NCBI GenBank assembly: GCA_015056055.1
Contig: SVHC01000002.1
Location: 62,001-126,000, forward strand
Direction: 5' to 3'
From: Clostridiales bacterium
Lineage (GTDB): Bacteria; Bacillota; Clostridia; Christensenellales; Aristaeellaceae
DNA length: 64,000 bases
The notes beneath the pieces were generated by a model. That model saw nothing but the letters and a program-made list of their open reading frames with translations. It had not been told where the DNA came from and did not search any database. This document shows positions 25,070-33,674 of the stretch, piece after piece (position 1 is the first letter of the stretch; each line of letters opens with the position of its first letter). A program made the position numbers and the translations under genes.

Positions 25070-27190
25070 ATGTTTCAAAAGCTGAAATACTTCCAGACAC
25101 ATGCGAGTCAGATGACCAACGTGCTTATAGGGGCAGCGCTGTATGTCCTGCTGCTGGTCTTTGTGGTGCTGGCCATTTCTCCGGAACGATATGGAATCGA
25201 GGTTGGCATGCCTGCCCCGAACACCATTATGGCAACCAAAGAAGTGGTCGACACCGTTACGACGCAGACTATGCGCGAGCGGGCAGCCAATGCTGTGGAG
25301 CCCAGCTACAAAAAGGCGGAAGGGGACGTTACCACTGCGGTGCTCTCTGCAATGGATGGAAGCTTCCACACGCTGATCGAGCTTGCCGGAACCGATCCGG
25401 AGGCCGAAATGGCTACCATTACGGATGAACAGCTGCAGGAAGTAAGGGAAAAGATTGACCCTGTTCAAATTGAAAAGGGTCAGCTTGCGGCACTGCTTTC
25501 GCACGATTCCGCTACCGTGAATGCCGCTTTCCAGAAGGCGCGCAATCTGATACGCGATTCCATGAATTCGCTGGTATCGGAAGGTCAGGAAAACGAGGCG
25601 ATATCTGCGCTTTCCCGTGAACTGGCAAAGTCGTATGATTCGTCCCTGACGGCTGTGGCGGCAAATGTGGCGCGGGCACACCTTAAGCCCAACATGATCA
25701 TTGATGTGGAGATCACTGATGCGGCAAGGCAGCGTGCAATGGAAGCCGTGGAACCTGTTACCCGCGTAAAGGGCGAAGCAATCGTGCGTGAAGGTGAGAT
25801 CGTATCGCCTGCTCAGTATGAAATGCTGAAAACTCTGGGCATGGTTGAAAGCGAAGTCATCGATATGCCGCTGTATTATGGCGTAGCACTGTTTTTGCTG
25901 ATCACGCTGTTTGCATGCGTCGGTCTGCTTTATGCGTTTGTGCCGCATGTACTGCAGGATACGAAGAAAGTTCTTCTGATTGCGATCGTGTGTGTGCTGA
26001 CGGTGCTGTTCTCGCTGTTTATCCGCTCTTTTAATGCATATCTGATGCCGGTTTCGATGGGGCTTTTGCTGATCGCACTTTTGATCGGCTCCCGCGCGGC
26101 GATGGTTGTGAACATTTTGCTGGCTGTGGTCGCGGCAATTCTCGCGCCCGGTTCCAAAGGCATGTTCTCTGCGGAGATGTTCACCGTAATGATCACGCCC
26201 ATCGTGATTTCTCCTTTGGCATTTATTGCGTTCCGCAAAAGCCAGCAGAGAACTATGGTGCTGCTTACCGGACTTTTCATCGGTATGGGCAATATGCTCA
26301 CAGTTCTTGCGCTGGGCTTTATCAACAACAGTGATACTGCCGCGACGCTCGTCAACGGTCTTTGGTCAGCAGCCGGCGGTATTTTGAGCGGTATGTTCTG
26401 CATCGCAATGCAGCCGATTTTTGAGTGGATGTTCAATCTGGTCACGGCGACGAAGCTTCTGGAACTTTCGAATCCCTCGCAGCCGCTGCTTAAGCGTCTT
26501 ATGCTGGAAGCACCGGGAACCTATCACCATGCCATGGTCGTTGCAAATCTTGCGGAGGCAGCTGCAAGCGCAGTCGGCGCAAACAGCCTGCTTGCGCGTG
26601 TAGGCGCTTACTATCATGATGTAGGCAAGCTCAAGCGTCCCATGTATTTCAAGGAAAACCAGATGGGCGACAATCCGCATGATCGCACAGACCCGCGTGT
26701 GTCTGCATCGATTATTACGGCACATGTGCGCGAAGGGGTGCAGATTGCGCAGAAGGAGCGCCTGCCGGAAGCAATTGTGGATATTATTCGCTTCCACCAT
26801 GGCGATACTCCGGTGGTATATTTCTATGACAAGGCTACCAAACTCTATGGCGCCGATAAAGTAGATCCTGCTGACTACCGCTATGATGGACCGCGCCCCA
26901 AGACGCGTGAATCCGCTATCATTATGCTGGCGGACGCTGTGGAGGCTGCGGAACGCTCCATGCAGAATCCTGATCCGGAGAAGATGCGAAATCTTTTGAA
27001 CAGGATCATCCGCACTAAAATGGAGGACGGTCAGCTTGACGGATGCGAACTTACCTTCAAGGATCTGGATCGCATTCGCGAAGCATTTGAAACGGTGCTT
27101 GCGGGCGTATTCCATGAGCGCATCGAATATCCGATGGTAGATATTCCGCATCTCGAGCGCGAGGAGCATAAAGACAATGGAAAGGTTTGA
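25070..27190 (+). CDS. pgpH: 7TM-HD family phosphohydrolase, probable c-di-AMP phosphodiesterase (PgpH)
   Basis: A 706-residue membrane enzyme. An N-terminal membrane anchor (about 20-40), an outer 7TMR-HDED domain (about 45-255), a seven-helix membrane block (about 260-450) and a cytoplasmic HD domain (His at 486-487, HD at 516-517, then a distal HHGD) follow in the PgpH order. Homologues in Listeria and Bacillus hydrolyse c-di-AMP to pApA; the role here is inferred. AGGAG precedes the ATG. It overlaps ybeY by 14 nt. Confidence 0.93.
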   Translation: MFQKLKYFQTHASQMTNVLIGAALYVLLLVFVVLAISPERYGIEVGMPAPNTIMATKEVVDTVTTQTMRERAANAVEPSYKKAEGDVTTAVLSAMDGSFHTLIELAGTDPEAEMATITDEQLQEVREKIDPVQIEKGQLAALLSHDSATVNAAFQKARNLIRDSMNSLVSEGQENEAISALSRELAKSYDSSLTAVAANVARAHLKPNMIIDVEITDAARQRAMEAVEPVTRVKGEAIVREGEIVSPAQYEMLKTLGMVESEVIDMPLYYGVALFLLITLFACVGLLYAFVPHVLQDTKKVLLIAIVCVLTVLFSLFIRSFNAYLMPVSMGLLLIALLIGSRAAMVVNILLAVVAAILAPGSKGMFSAEMFTVMITPIVISPLAFIAFRKSQQRTMVLLTGLFIGMGNMLTVLALGFINNSDTAATLVNGLWSAAGGILSGMFCIAMQPIFEWMFNLVTATKLLELSNPSQPLLKRLMLEAPGTYHHAMVVANLAEAAASAVGANSLLARVGAYYHDVGKLKRPMYFKENQMGDNPHDRTDPRVSASIITAHVREGVQIAQKERLPEAIVDIIRFHHGDTPVVYFYDKATKLYGADKVDPADYRYDGPRPKTRESAIIMLADAVEAAERSMQNPDPEKMRNLLNRIIRTKMEDGQLDGCELTFKDLDRIREAFETVLAGVFHERIEYPMVDIPHLEREEHKDNGKV

Positions 27191-28034
27191 TAAATGGATT
27201 CGCCGGGCGCTGGCAGTCTGCTGCGAGGTGGAGGGCGTGAAGCCCTGTGCAGCGGAATTTGCCTTTGTTTCGGATGAAAGGATGCACGAACTGAATCTGG
27301 AAACGCGCGGCGTGGACAGAACAACGGACGTGCTGAGCTATCCTGCAGTATCCTATCCAAAAGGAAAAACGGCAAAAGATTGTCCGAAAAGGCTGAGCCG
27401 TGCATATGACCCGGAATACGGCATGCCGAATCTTGGAGACGTATTTTTCTCGATGGACAGGGCTTGCAGTCAGGCACAGGAGTACGGGCACAGCATTACC
27501 CGTGAAGTTGTTTTCCTTGCGGTGCATGCATCGCTCCATTTGCTGGGATATGACCACATGGAAGAGGACGAGCGTACGCAAATGCGTGCTATGGAGGAAA
27601 AAGTAATGGAAAAACTGGGCATTGGGCGCGACCCGATGGACGAGCATCTGTTCCTGCGTGCGTGCGAGGCGTTGGATAATGCCTATGTGCCGTATTCGGA
27701 TTATCGGGTAGGCGCATGCATTTTGGATGCAGAAGGCCGCGAGTTCACCGGCTGCAATATAGAAAATGCTTCCTATGGCGCGACGATTTGCGCCGAACGT
27801 ACGGCGGTTGCCTGCGCAGTATCGCAGGGCAGCAGGAAGTTCAAGGCGATTGCCATTGCGGGCGAAAAGGGCGCTGCATGGCCGTGCGGCATCTGCCGTC
27901 AGGTACTTAATGAATTTTCGGATAATATGCGTGTAATTGTGGGTCAGAAAGGCGGCGCGTTTGACGTCGTATTGCTCAGCGAGCTTTTGCCGCACTCGTT
28001 CGGCCCCGAGGAACTTCAGGAGGAAAAAGCATGA
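27177..28034 (+). CDS. YbeY endoribonuclease fused to cytidine deaminase
   Basis: A single 285-codon frame encodes two normally separate enzymes. Residues 1-145 are YbeY, a rRNA-maturation endoribonuclease, with the zinc ligands H117, H121 and H127 in HASLHLLGYDH and an insertion of some 20 residues around 60-80. Residues 152-275 are a tetramer-type cytidine deaminase (cytidine to uridine) with YVPYSDYRVGA, NIEN (194-197), CAE (205-207) and PCGIC (236-240), so all catalytic and zinc residues are present. In most Firmicutes the order is ybeY-dgkA-cdd-era; here dgkA is missing. An internal ATG at 27606 has GGAGG 8 nt upstream, so free deaminase could also be made. GAGGAG lies 10 nt before the main start. 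Confidence 0.9.
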   Translation: MERFDKWIRRALAVCCEVEGVKPCAAEFAFVSDERMHELNLETRGVDRTTDVLSYPAVSYPKGKTAKDCPKRLSRAYDPEYGMPNLGDVFFSMDRACSQAQEYGHSITREVVFLAVHASLHLLGYDHMEEDERTQMRAMEEKVMEKLGIGRDPMDEHLFLRACEALDNAYVPYSDYRVGACILDAEGREFTGCNIENASYGATICAERTAVACAVSQGSRKFKAIAIAGEKGAAWPCGICRQVLNEFSDNMRVIVGQKGGAFDVVLLSELLPHSFGPEELQEEKA

Positions 28035-28915
28035 GTGGATTCCGTTCCGGCTTTGTAGCAATACTGGGTCGCCCGAATGTGGGCAAGTCCAGCTTGATGA
28101 ACAAATTTGTGGGTGAGAAGGTTGCCATCGTTTCCGACAGACCTCAAACCACCCGAAACAAGATTCTCGGCGTTGCGTCTGGCGATAACTGGCAGATCGT
28201 TTTCGTGGATACTCCCGGCATGCACAAGCCCCGCACCAAGCTGGGCGAATACATGATGAAGGAAGTTGAAGCCGCACGCGAAGGCGTGGATGCAGTGCTG
28301 GCAGTTGTGGATGGCGCGCACATGGGCGAGCGTGATGCAGCCGTGCTGGATGACGTGCGCAAGATGAATTGCCCGCGCTTCATTGCGGTAAACAAGGTGG
28401 ACATCGTTACGCCTGAGCAGCTGATGCCCAAACTGGCAGAAGTCAATGCGGAAGGATTCGACCGCGTATTCTCCGTTTCGGCACGCAGGGGCGATAATGT
28501 TTCCGAGCTGCTGAATGCACTGGCTGAAGCCATGCCCGAAGGCCCGAAATATTTCCCGGATGATATGATCACCGACCAGCCCGAGCGCATGATTTGTGCG
28601 GAGATTATCCGCGAAAAGGCGCTGCGCAATCTTTATGAAGAGGTTCCGCACGGTATCGGCGTGGAAATGATGTCCATTGAGAAGGTTCACAACAAGCTGA
28701 CCGAAATTCACGCCACCATCTATTGCGAGAAGGCTTCTCATAAGGGTGTTATCATCGGTAAGCAGGGCGCAATGCTCAAGAAAATCGGTTCGGAAGCCCG
28801 CGCGGATATTGAGCGCCTTCTGGATGTGAAAGTGGTTCTGCGTCTGTGGGTAAAGGTTCGCGAAGACTGGCGCAACCGCAGCGGAGATTTGAAGACCCTT
28901 GGCTACGAAGAATGA
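28031..28915 (+). CDS. era: GTPase Era
   Basis: A 294-residue GTPase that binds 16S rRNA during 30S maturation. The G domain shows GRPNVGKS (G1), TTR in switch I, DTPGMHKP (G3) and NKVD (G4). The C-terminal KH domain (about 205-290) has the VIIGKQGAMLKKIG core that binds the 3' end of 16S rRNA. The ATG overlaps the preceding stop (ATGA) with AGGAGG 9 nt upstream. Length and operon position are standard. Confidence 0.97.
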   Translation: MSGFRSGFVAILGRPNVGKSSLMNKFVGEKVAIVSDRPQTTRNKILGVASGDNWQIVFVDTPGMHKPRTKLGEYMMKEVEAAREGVDAVLAVVDGAHMGERDAAVLDDVRKMNCPRFIAVNKVDIVTPEQLMPKLAEVNAEGFDRVFSVSARRGDNVSELLNALAEAMPEGPKYFPDDMITDQPERMICAEIIREKALRNLYEEVPHGIGVEMMSIEKVHNKLTEIHATIYCEKASHKGVIIGKQGAMLKKIGSEARADIERLLDVKVVLRLWVKVREDWRNRSGDLKTLGYEE

Positions 28916-29630
28916 TTTTATCGTAACGCCGGCGATTGTTCTGCGGCGCGCAGACTATGGCGATTATGACCGGATGGTCACGCTGTTTTCGCCGGAATAC
29001 GGAAAAATATCGGCCATTGCACGCGGCGTAAAGCGCCCGAAAGCACGCCTTTCCAGCGCTACGGAGCCGCTTTGTGTGGGGGAATATCAGCTGCATGAGC
29101 GCTCCGGGCGGTATGCTATCGAGCAGTGCATGATCAAAGATGCCTACTTTCCCATTCGCTGCGACTATGACAAGCTCGTGCATGCGGCCTACTGGCTGAA
29201 ACTGGCGGAGGCTGCTGTGGTGGAGGATGTTCCCAACCCGGAGCTTTTTCATCTGCTGATGACAGCGCTGGAAGCTCTGGTGAAAAATCCGCTTCCGCTG
29301 GCGCTTACGACCTTTGCTTTTGAATCGCATTACATGGAACTTGCGGGCATGTCGCCCTATATGCACGAATGCGTTCTGTGCGGCGCAGAGCCGACCGGGC
29401 GCGACGGATTCAGTGCATTCGCAGGCGGACTTGTCTGCCCGAGGCATCCTGACGGACTTCCCATCAGCGAAGGTGCCAGACGCATCTTGATGAAGCTGCC
29501 CCGGACGCGGTTTGAGCAATACGTTCTTTTGAACGACAGACCGGAATGGCGCGAGGCGGCGGGAAGATTGCGCGCATTTGTTGATTATCACATCGAAGCG
29601 GCGATAAAACAGTATCCTGAGATTGGATAA
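28899..29630 (+). CDS. recO: DNA repair protein RecO
   Basis: A 243-residue recombination mediator that loads RecA with RecF/RecR. The N-terminal OB-fold has PAIVLRRADYGDYDRMVTLF and AIARGVKRPK; the C-terminal part has a zinc site built from CVLC (near 156-159) and a later CPRH. The TTG start overlaps era by 17 nt; GGAGAT lies some 12 nt upstream. It is the last gene of the operon. A weak A/T palindrome (29631-29651) follows. Confidence 0.94.
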   Translation: MATKNDFIVTPAIVLRRADYGDYDRMVTLFSPEYGKISAIARGVKRPKARLSSATEPLCVGEYQLHERSGRYAIEQCMIKDAYFPIRCDYDKLVHAAYWLKLAEAAVVEDVPNPELFHLLMTALEALVKNPLPLALTTFAFESHYMELAGMSPYMHECVLCGAEPTGRDGFSAFAGGLVCPRHPDGLPISEGARRILMKLPRTRFEQYVLLNDRPEWREAAGRLRAFVDYHIEAAIKQYPEIG

Positions 29631-29649
29631 AAACTTTTTTCAAAAAAGT

Positions 29650-29678
29650 TTGATTCATGTGTTTCAACATGATATACT
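29650..29678 (+). promoter_or_regulatory. Promoter of the rubrerythrin gene
   Basis: TTGATT (29650-29655), 17 nt, TATACT (29673-29678) with TGA before it. Confidence 0.7.
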
Positions 29679-29766
29679 GTGTTTATCTATATAGTGTCCG
29701 GAAGAGAACGGACGCAAGAGAAGAAAAACAAAAATTGAGATAAGAAAAATCAGGGAGGAAATAATA

Positions 29767-30312
29767 ATGAAGAAGTTTGTTTGCAGCGTATGTGGTTATG
29801 TTCACGAGGGAGATTCCGCACCGGCCAATTGCCCGCAGTGCAAGGTTCCCGCTGAGAAGTTCGTAGAGCAGAAGGGCGAAATGGGCTGGGCAGCCGAGCA
29901 CATCGTCGGCGTAGCACAGGGCGCACCGGAAGAGATCATGGAAGGCCTGCGTGCAAACTTCATGGGCGAGTGCACCGAGGTTGGTATGTATCTGGCAATG
30001 GCACGCGTCGCACACCGCGAAGGCTATCCGGAAATCGGCCTGTACTGGGAAAAGGCAGCTTTCGAAGAGGCAGAGCACGCTGCAAAGTTTGCTGAGCTTC
30101 TCGGCGAAGTCGTAACCGATTCCACCAAGAAGAACCTCGAGATGCGCGTTGAGGCCGAAAACGGCGCAACCGCAGGCAAGACCGAGCTCGCTAAGCTCGC
30201 AAAGCAGCTGAACCTCGACGCTATCCATGACACCGTGCATGAAATGGCAAGGGACGAGGCGAGACATGGAAAAGCCTTTGAAGGCCTCCTGAAGCGCTAC
30301 TTCTCCAAGTAA
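29767..30312 (+). CDS. Reverse rubrerythrin (rubredoxin domain N-terminal)
   Basis: A 181-residue non-heme iron protein. The N-terminal rubredoxin-like domain has Cys6, Cys9, Cys22 and Cys25; the C-terminal four-helix domain carries diiron ligands in [21 protein letters not shown] and [10 protein letters not shown]. This order is the reverse of classical rubrerythrin and is typical of clostridial revRbr, an NADH-linked peroxidase and oxygen reductase that protects anaerobes. A strong ribosome binding site (GGAGGAAATAATA) and codon choice suggest abundant expression. Single-gene unit with its own promoter and terminator. Confidence 0.93.
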   Translation: MKKFVCSVCGYVHEGDSAPANCPQCKVPAEKFVEQKGEMGWAAEHIVGVAQGAPEEIMEGLRANFMGECTEVGMYLAMARVAHREGYPEIGLYWEKAAFEEAEHAAKFAELLGEVVTDSTKKNLEMRVEAENGATAGKTELAKLAKQLNLDAIHDTVHEMARDEARHGKAFEGLLKRYFSK

Positions 30313-30338
30313 GAAATTCAGTAAAATCAAGGATTTTC

Positions 30339-30374
30339 AAGGGAACTGCTCTGAAAAGGGTGGTTCCCTTTTTT
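30339..30374 (+). terminator. Terminator of the rubrerythrin gene
   Basis: Stem AAGGGAAC/GTTCCCTT (30339-30346 with 30363-30370) with a 16-nt loop, followed by T6 (30369-30374 includes the stem end). Confidence 0.8.
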
Positions 30375-30382
30375 GAAATGAT

Positions 30383-30582
30383 AAGAATAGCGGACGGGCG
30401 CGGAATTCCCTCCATCACCTGCGGTGACACCTCCCCTTGATTCAAGGGGAGCTTGACGTCGCGCGGGCCGACGGATTCCGGAGGCCGAAGGCTGAAGTGG
30501 CGGCAAACTTAGAGTGCCGCCACGGAACACTGGGCAAACGCAGTGCAGGCCAGTGCGGAGAAAGGAATTCGTCGGTATTCTT
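30383..30582 (+). mobile_element. MITE-like repeat, copy 1 (200 bp)
   Basis: A non-coding element with imperfect inverted ends: left AAGAATAGCGGACG, right reading AAGAATACCGACG on the other strand. The right 155 bp (30428-30582) are identical to 46340-46494 except one T/C change. It contains a 21-bp inverted repeat formed by CTCCCCTTGA and its complement, and a smaller TCACC/GGTGA hairpin. It starts 8 bp after the rubrerythrin terminator. No obvious target duplication flanks this copy. No transposase gene is in the window. Confidence 0.75.
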
Positions 30583-30660
30583 ATAAAATAGCAGGATGCA
30601 ACGTTTCATTGCTTGCTTTTTTGAGCGATCGAAAGGATAATGGTGGCAGGAGGTGTTTGT

Positions 30661-31074
30661 ATGAACAAAGTTAATCATATGATAAAAAGGCTTCGACAGG
30701 ATAAAAACATGAATCAGGAGCAGTTGGCTGAGCAGCTTCATGTAACCCGACAAGCTGTATCGAACTGGGAAACAGGAAAAACGCAGCCGGATATTGAAAT
30801 GCTGACTAAAATCGCGGAATATTTCGAGGTTTCTGTGGAGTACCTTATCTACGGCAAGGAGCCAACAAACAAATCCGACGAAGAGGTACATAGATGGGTA
30901 TGGAGGCGGGGGCGGTTTCATTTTGCTATATCGTGGTATCCGGAGCGTTTTATTGCGCTTGGGGCAGTGCTGGCTATGATCATATCCTACGTGAAATGGA
31001 ATTCTATCGGTTGGGCAATACTGCATGGACTGTTGAATTGGGGTTATGTCTTATACTACATTATTCGCTACTGA
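30661..31074 (+). CDS. XRE-family regulator with C-terminal membrane segments
   Basis: A 138-residue protein. An N-terminal XRE helix-turn-helix (about 1-60: RLRQDKNMNQEQLAEQLHV, RQAVSNWETGKTQPD, YFEVSVEYLIYG) is linked to a C-terminal part with two hydrophobic segments (about 93-110 and 115-135; GWAILHGLLNWGYVLYYI). Such membrane-tethered XRE proteins are frequent in clostridia; target unknown. AGGAGGTG 8 nt before the ATG fixes the start. It lies just after the MITE-like element and stands alone. Confidence 0.8.
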   Translation: MNKVNHMIKRLRQDKNMNQEQLAEQLHVTRQAVSNWETGKTQPDIEMLTKIAEYFEVSVEYLIYGKEPTNKSDEEVHRWVWRRGRFHFAISWYPERFIALGAVLAMIISYVKWNSIGWAILHGLLNWGYVLYYIIRY

Positions 31075-31165
31075 TATGGGGAGTAACTAAAATAATTCAA
31101 TAGCGGAATGCTTTATTTTCTTGCGTTGTCTGTAGCGGGAATCGAGTGATTGGTCGCAGCATGTC

Positions 31166-31195
31166 TTGAAAATGGTCTTTTTTGCATGTTATAAT
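31166..31195 (+). promoter_or_regulatory. Promoter of the GDPD gene
   Basis: TTGAAA (31166-31171), 18 nt, TATAAT (31190-31195) with TGT before it; a leader of about 100 nt follows. Confidence 0.7.
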
Positions 31196-31303
31196 AGACT
31201 TATCAATGGATTTGGTGAAGCGACAAGTTTTTATAACGATTTCCGCAATAGGCGGATTTCGGCGTACTAAACTAACGGCTGAAAAGCAAGGGGGGACTTT
31301 ATC

Positions 31304-32017
31304 GTGAGTAGGATTTTTTGTGCCCACAGGGGTGTATCTGCCCTGATGCCTGAAAATACGCTTCCGGCTTTTGCTGCTGCACTTGCGCTGGGGGCAGAGG
31401 AAATTGAATTTGATGTCCGCATGACGCGCGACGGAAAAATGATTGTTTCCCACGATGACAATCTTGAAAGAATTTCCAACGGTACAGGTAAGCTTGCGGA
31501 CTATACGCTGGATGAACTGCTGCAGTTGAATATCGGCGTTCATCACGAATGGGAAGTACCCTTCTGCACGCCAGAAGAGGTGTTCCGCCTTTTCGCCAAT
31601 AAAATTGTTTTCAATATTCACATTAAAGAGCATGGAGAAAACGGCGCTCTGGTACAGGGGTTGGTTGATCTTGCCCGCAAATATGACTGTGAAGACAATA
31701 TCTATATTGCCGCATCTCCCGAGCAGCTGGAATGGGCGCAGCGCGTAGCGCCGCATATCAAGCGGTGCGCGATTCAGCTTCCGGGCGATCCTATGACGAT
31801 TCGGGAAATGGCTCTGACATACGGATGTAGCCGCGTACAGTTCTGGCTGGGAATGTTTGATGAGGCGCTGATTGAACAGCTGCATAAAGATGGCATCGTG
31901 TGCAACCTTTTTTATGCCGATACTTATGAGGACTATGAAAAGTATTATGCCATGGGCGTTGATAATCTTCTGACCAACCGCATGGATTTGGCGGCTGCAT
32001 GGCGGCGCAGGCAATAA
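31304..32017 (+). CDS. Glycerophosphodiester phosphodiesterase family protein
   Basis: A 237-residue cytosolic GDPD: HRG with PENT in the first 20 residues, EIEFDV carrying the metal-binding Glu and Asp, and SHDD with the second catalytic His. These are the residues needed to cleave glycerophosphodiesters to glycerol 3-phosphate and an alcohol. There is no signal peptide. The GTG start has GGGGGGAC about 7 nt upstream. It is closely similar to the C-terminal half of the fusion protein at 39.8-41.4 kb, so the two are paralogues. The next small gene begins 6 nt later. Confidence 0.9.
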   Translation: MSRIFCAHRGVSALMPENTLPAFAAALALGAEEIEFDVRMTRDGKMIVSHDDNLERISNGTGKLADYTLDELLQLNIGVHHEWEVPFCTPEEVFRLFANKIVFNIHIKEHGENGALVQGLVDLARKYDCEDNIYIAASPEQLEWAQRVAPHIKRCAIQLPGDPMTIREMALTYGCSRVQFWLGMFDEALIEQLHKDGIVCNLFYADTYEDYEKYYAMGVDNLLTNRMDLAAAWRRRQ

Positions 32018-32023
32018 CGGTCG

Positions 32024-32230
32024 ATGAAAGCAAAACTTACACATATTATTCTGGGGGGCGTATGCCTTGTTGCTGCGCTGGTTGTGCCTGCGTTATGGCC
32101 GGATATTGTTTTTTACGGAAAAGGCATTAGAGGGAACCTGATTCTGGACGCTGCTGGGTTTGCATTGTTATTTGCAATTATTGGTGTGCTAGGTATTCTT
32201 GAAGGGATTTTTAGTGGTAAAAAGAAGTGA
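32024..32230 (+). CDS. Small two-helix membrane protein
   Basis: A 68-residue protein with two hydrophobic segments (about 7-25 and 40-60), a short GKGIRG loop and a GKKK tail. No family is recognised. The ribosome binding site is weak, but its place 6 nt after the GDPD gene and before a terminator suggests coupled translation. Confidence 0.5.
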   Translation: MKAKLTHIILGGVCLVAALVVPALWPDIVFYGKGIRGNLILDAAGFALLFAIIGVLGILEGIFSGKKK

Positions 32231-32237
32231 TTTTATA

Positions 32238-32269
32238 AAAGCTGATCTCTTTTGAGAGGTCAGCTTTTT
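32238..32269 (+). terminator. Terminator after the GDPD/small membrane protein unit
   Basis: A stem of about 13 bp (32238-32250 with 32255-32267, one G-T pair), 4-nt loop, followed by T5. Confidence 0.85.
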
Positions 32270-32311
32270 GTATGAAATCAAAATCTTAAATCGCGGGGCT
32301 GCGCATCGGTA

Positions 32312-32341
32312 TTGCAGATGGCAGACATGATATGATATAAT
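32312..32341 (+). promoter_or_regulatory. Promoter of the HAD phosphatase gene
   Basis: TTGCAG (32312-32317), 18 nt, TATAAT (32336-32341) with TGA before it. Confidence 0.7.
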
Positions 32342-32420
32342 TTTGATGGGATACCATACGGTAAATACAAAAGGCGATACTGTATAGATTAAACTGACAA
32401 AATACAAGGAGAATTTTCCT

Positions 32421-33221
32421 GTGGCAAACATTGATTTCAACCAGAAAAAAGGCTTTATATGCGATATGGACGGTGTTATCTATCATGGCAACATCGTTCT
32501 GCCCGGTGTAAAAGAATTTATTGATTGGCTGAACCGGGAAAATAAACAGTATCTGTTTTTGACCAACAATTCCAGCCTTACGCCCCGTGAGCTTCAGCAG
32601 AAGCTTGCAAGACTGGGTCTGGATGTTTCTGAAGAACATTTCTATACCAGCGCATTGGCTACGGCGGCTTTCCTTAAAGAGCAGGCTCCCGGTTGCTCGG
32701 TGTATGCCATCGGTGAAGCAGGACTTACGCATGCACTGTATGAAGTAGGATGCACAATGAATGAAGTGAACCCTGACTATGTAGTCGTGGGCGAAGCGAA
32801 GAGCTATTCTTTGGAAACGCTGACCAAAGCCACGAACCTTGTTATGGCGGGCGCAAAGTTGATTGGCGCAAATTCCGACGTATCCGGCCCCATTGAGCAC
32901 GGCATTATGCCTGCATGCCGCGCACTGGTTGCGCCTATTGAAATGGCTACCGGCGTACAGGCGTATTTCTGCGGTAAGCCCAATCCTTTGATGATGCGTA
33001 CCGGTCTGAAGCTTCTGGGCTGCCACTCTGCAGAGGCAGTCATGATTGGCGACCGCATGGATACGGATATCATTTCCGGTCTTGAAACGGGTATGTCTAC
33101 TGTCCTGGTACTCTCCGGCGTTTCCACGCGTGAAACGCTGAAAACCTATGCCTATCGTCCTACGGTGGTGCTGGATGGCGTGGGCGATATTCCGAAAATG
33201 GCTGCACTTGCTGGTGAATAA
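32421..33221 (+). CDS. HAD-IIA family sugar phosphatase (NagD-like)
   Basis: A 266-residue HAD hydrolase: nucleophile Asp15 and acid Asp17 in DMDGV, motif II in LTNNSS, and the metal-binding GDRMDTD near 213. The C2 cap domain between about 70 and 170 and the CGKPNP stretch identify the IIA/NagD group, which dephosphorylates nucleotide or sugar phosphates. Substrate not predictable. GTG start with AAGGAGAA 7-8 nt upstream. Confidence 0.9.
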   Translation: MANIDFNQKKGFICDMDGVIYHGNIVLPGVKEFIDWLNRENKQYLFLTNNSSLTPRELQQKLARLGLDVSEEHFYTSALATAAFLKEQAPGCSVYAIGEAGLTHALYEVGCTMNEVNPDYVVVGEAKSYSLETLTKATNLVMAGAKLIGANSDVSGPIEHGIMPACRALVAPIEMATGVQAYFCGKPNPLMMRTGLKLLGCHSAEAVMIGDRMDTDIISGLETGMSTVLVLSGVSTRETLKTYAYRPTVVLDGVGDIPKMAALAGE

Positions 33222-33280
33222 GAAAACAGTGACCTGGTGCAGGAACGCGAATTGATATAATTGCTTTATGCATAATGTCG

Positions 33281-33315
33281 AGCCTGCATCCAGCATTGGG
33301 TACAGGCTTGCTTTA
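33281..33315 (+). terminator. Weak stem-loop in the gap before rhaM
   Basis: AGCCTG (33281-33286) pairs with CAGGCT (33303-33308), with partial inner pairing, followed by TGCTTTATTATAG. It may be a weak terminator of the HAD gene or lie in the rhaM leader: a TGATATAAT extended -10 is just upstream (33253-33261) without a good -35. Confidence 0.3.
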
Positions 33316-33338
33316 TTATAGTATAAGGAGCGAATAGC

Positions 33339-33662
33339 ATGAAACGAATTGCCCAGGTAATCGGAATTCCGGCAGAAAACAAGGCGGAATATATGCGCCT
33401 GCATGAAAATATCCCGCAGGAAGTTGCGGACCTGATATACGAATGCAACATCCGCAATTATTCCATTTATGACTTTGGAGAGTATCTGTTTGCGTACATG
33501 GAATATGTAGGCGATGATTATGAGGCGGATATGGCAAAGATGGCTGCCAATGAGGCAAATCAGCGTTGGTGGGATGTTTGCAAGCCGCTGCAGCGCCCGC
33601 TGCCGGAGCGGCTGGACGGCGAATGGTGGCATGATCTGCAATGCTGTTTCCATCAGGACTAA
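33339..33662 (+). CDS. rhaM: L-rhamnose mutarotase
   Basis: A 107-residue protein of the RhaM/YiiL family, which interconverts alpha- and beta-L-rhamnose. Family features are the N-terminal AEYMRLHENIPQEV with the catalytic His, YECNIRNYSIYDFGEYLFAYMEY, and the Trp pairs in NQRWWDVC and EWWHDL. AAGGAGCG precedes the ATG. It lies 12 nt before the UroD-like gene. Isomerase, kinase and aldolase genes for rhamnose are not here. It is the clearest link between this region and the rhamnosidases further on. Confidence 0.92.
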   Translation: MKRIAQVIGIPAENKAEYMRLHENIPQEVADLIYECNIRNYSIYDFGEYLFAYMEYVGDDYEADMAKMAANEANQRWWDVCKPLQRPLPERLDGEWWHDLQCCFHQD

Positions 33663-33674
33663 GAGGTGAAATGT

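Noticed and set aside
29631-29651. A/T-rich palindrome after recO as a terminator
   Set aside because: The stem is all A-T apart from one pair and has almost no loop; it may fold weakly, but there is not enough support to call it.
30615-30641. TTGCTT-17-GATAAT as promoter of the XRE gene
   Set aside because: The transcript would begin at or inside the ribosome binding site, leaving no leader.
30894-31103. 69-codon open frame overlapping the end of the XRE gene
   Set aside because: It is an alternative frame of the XRE membrane tail; the long frame gives the GWAILHGLLNWGYVLYY pattern typical of such proteins.
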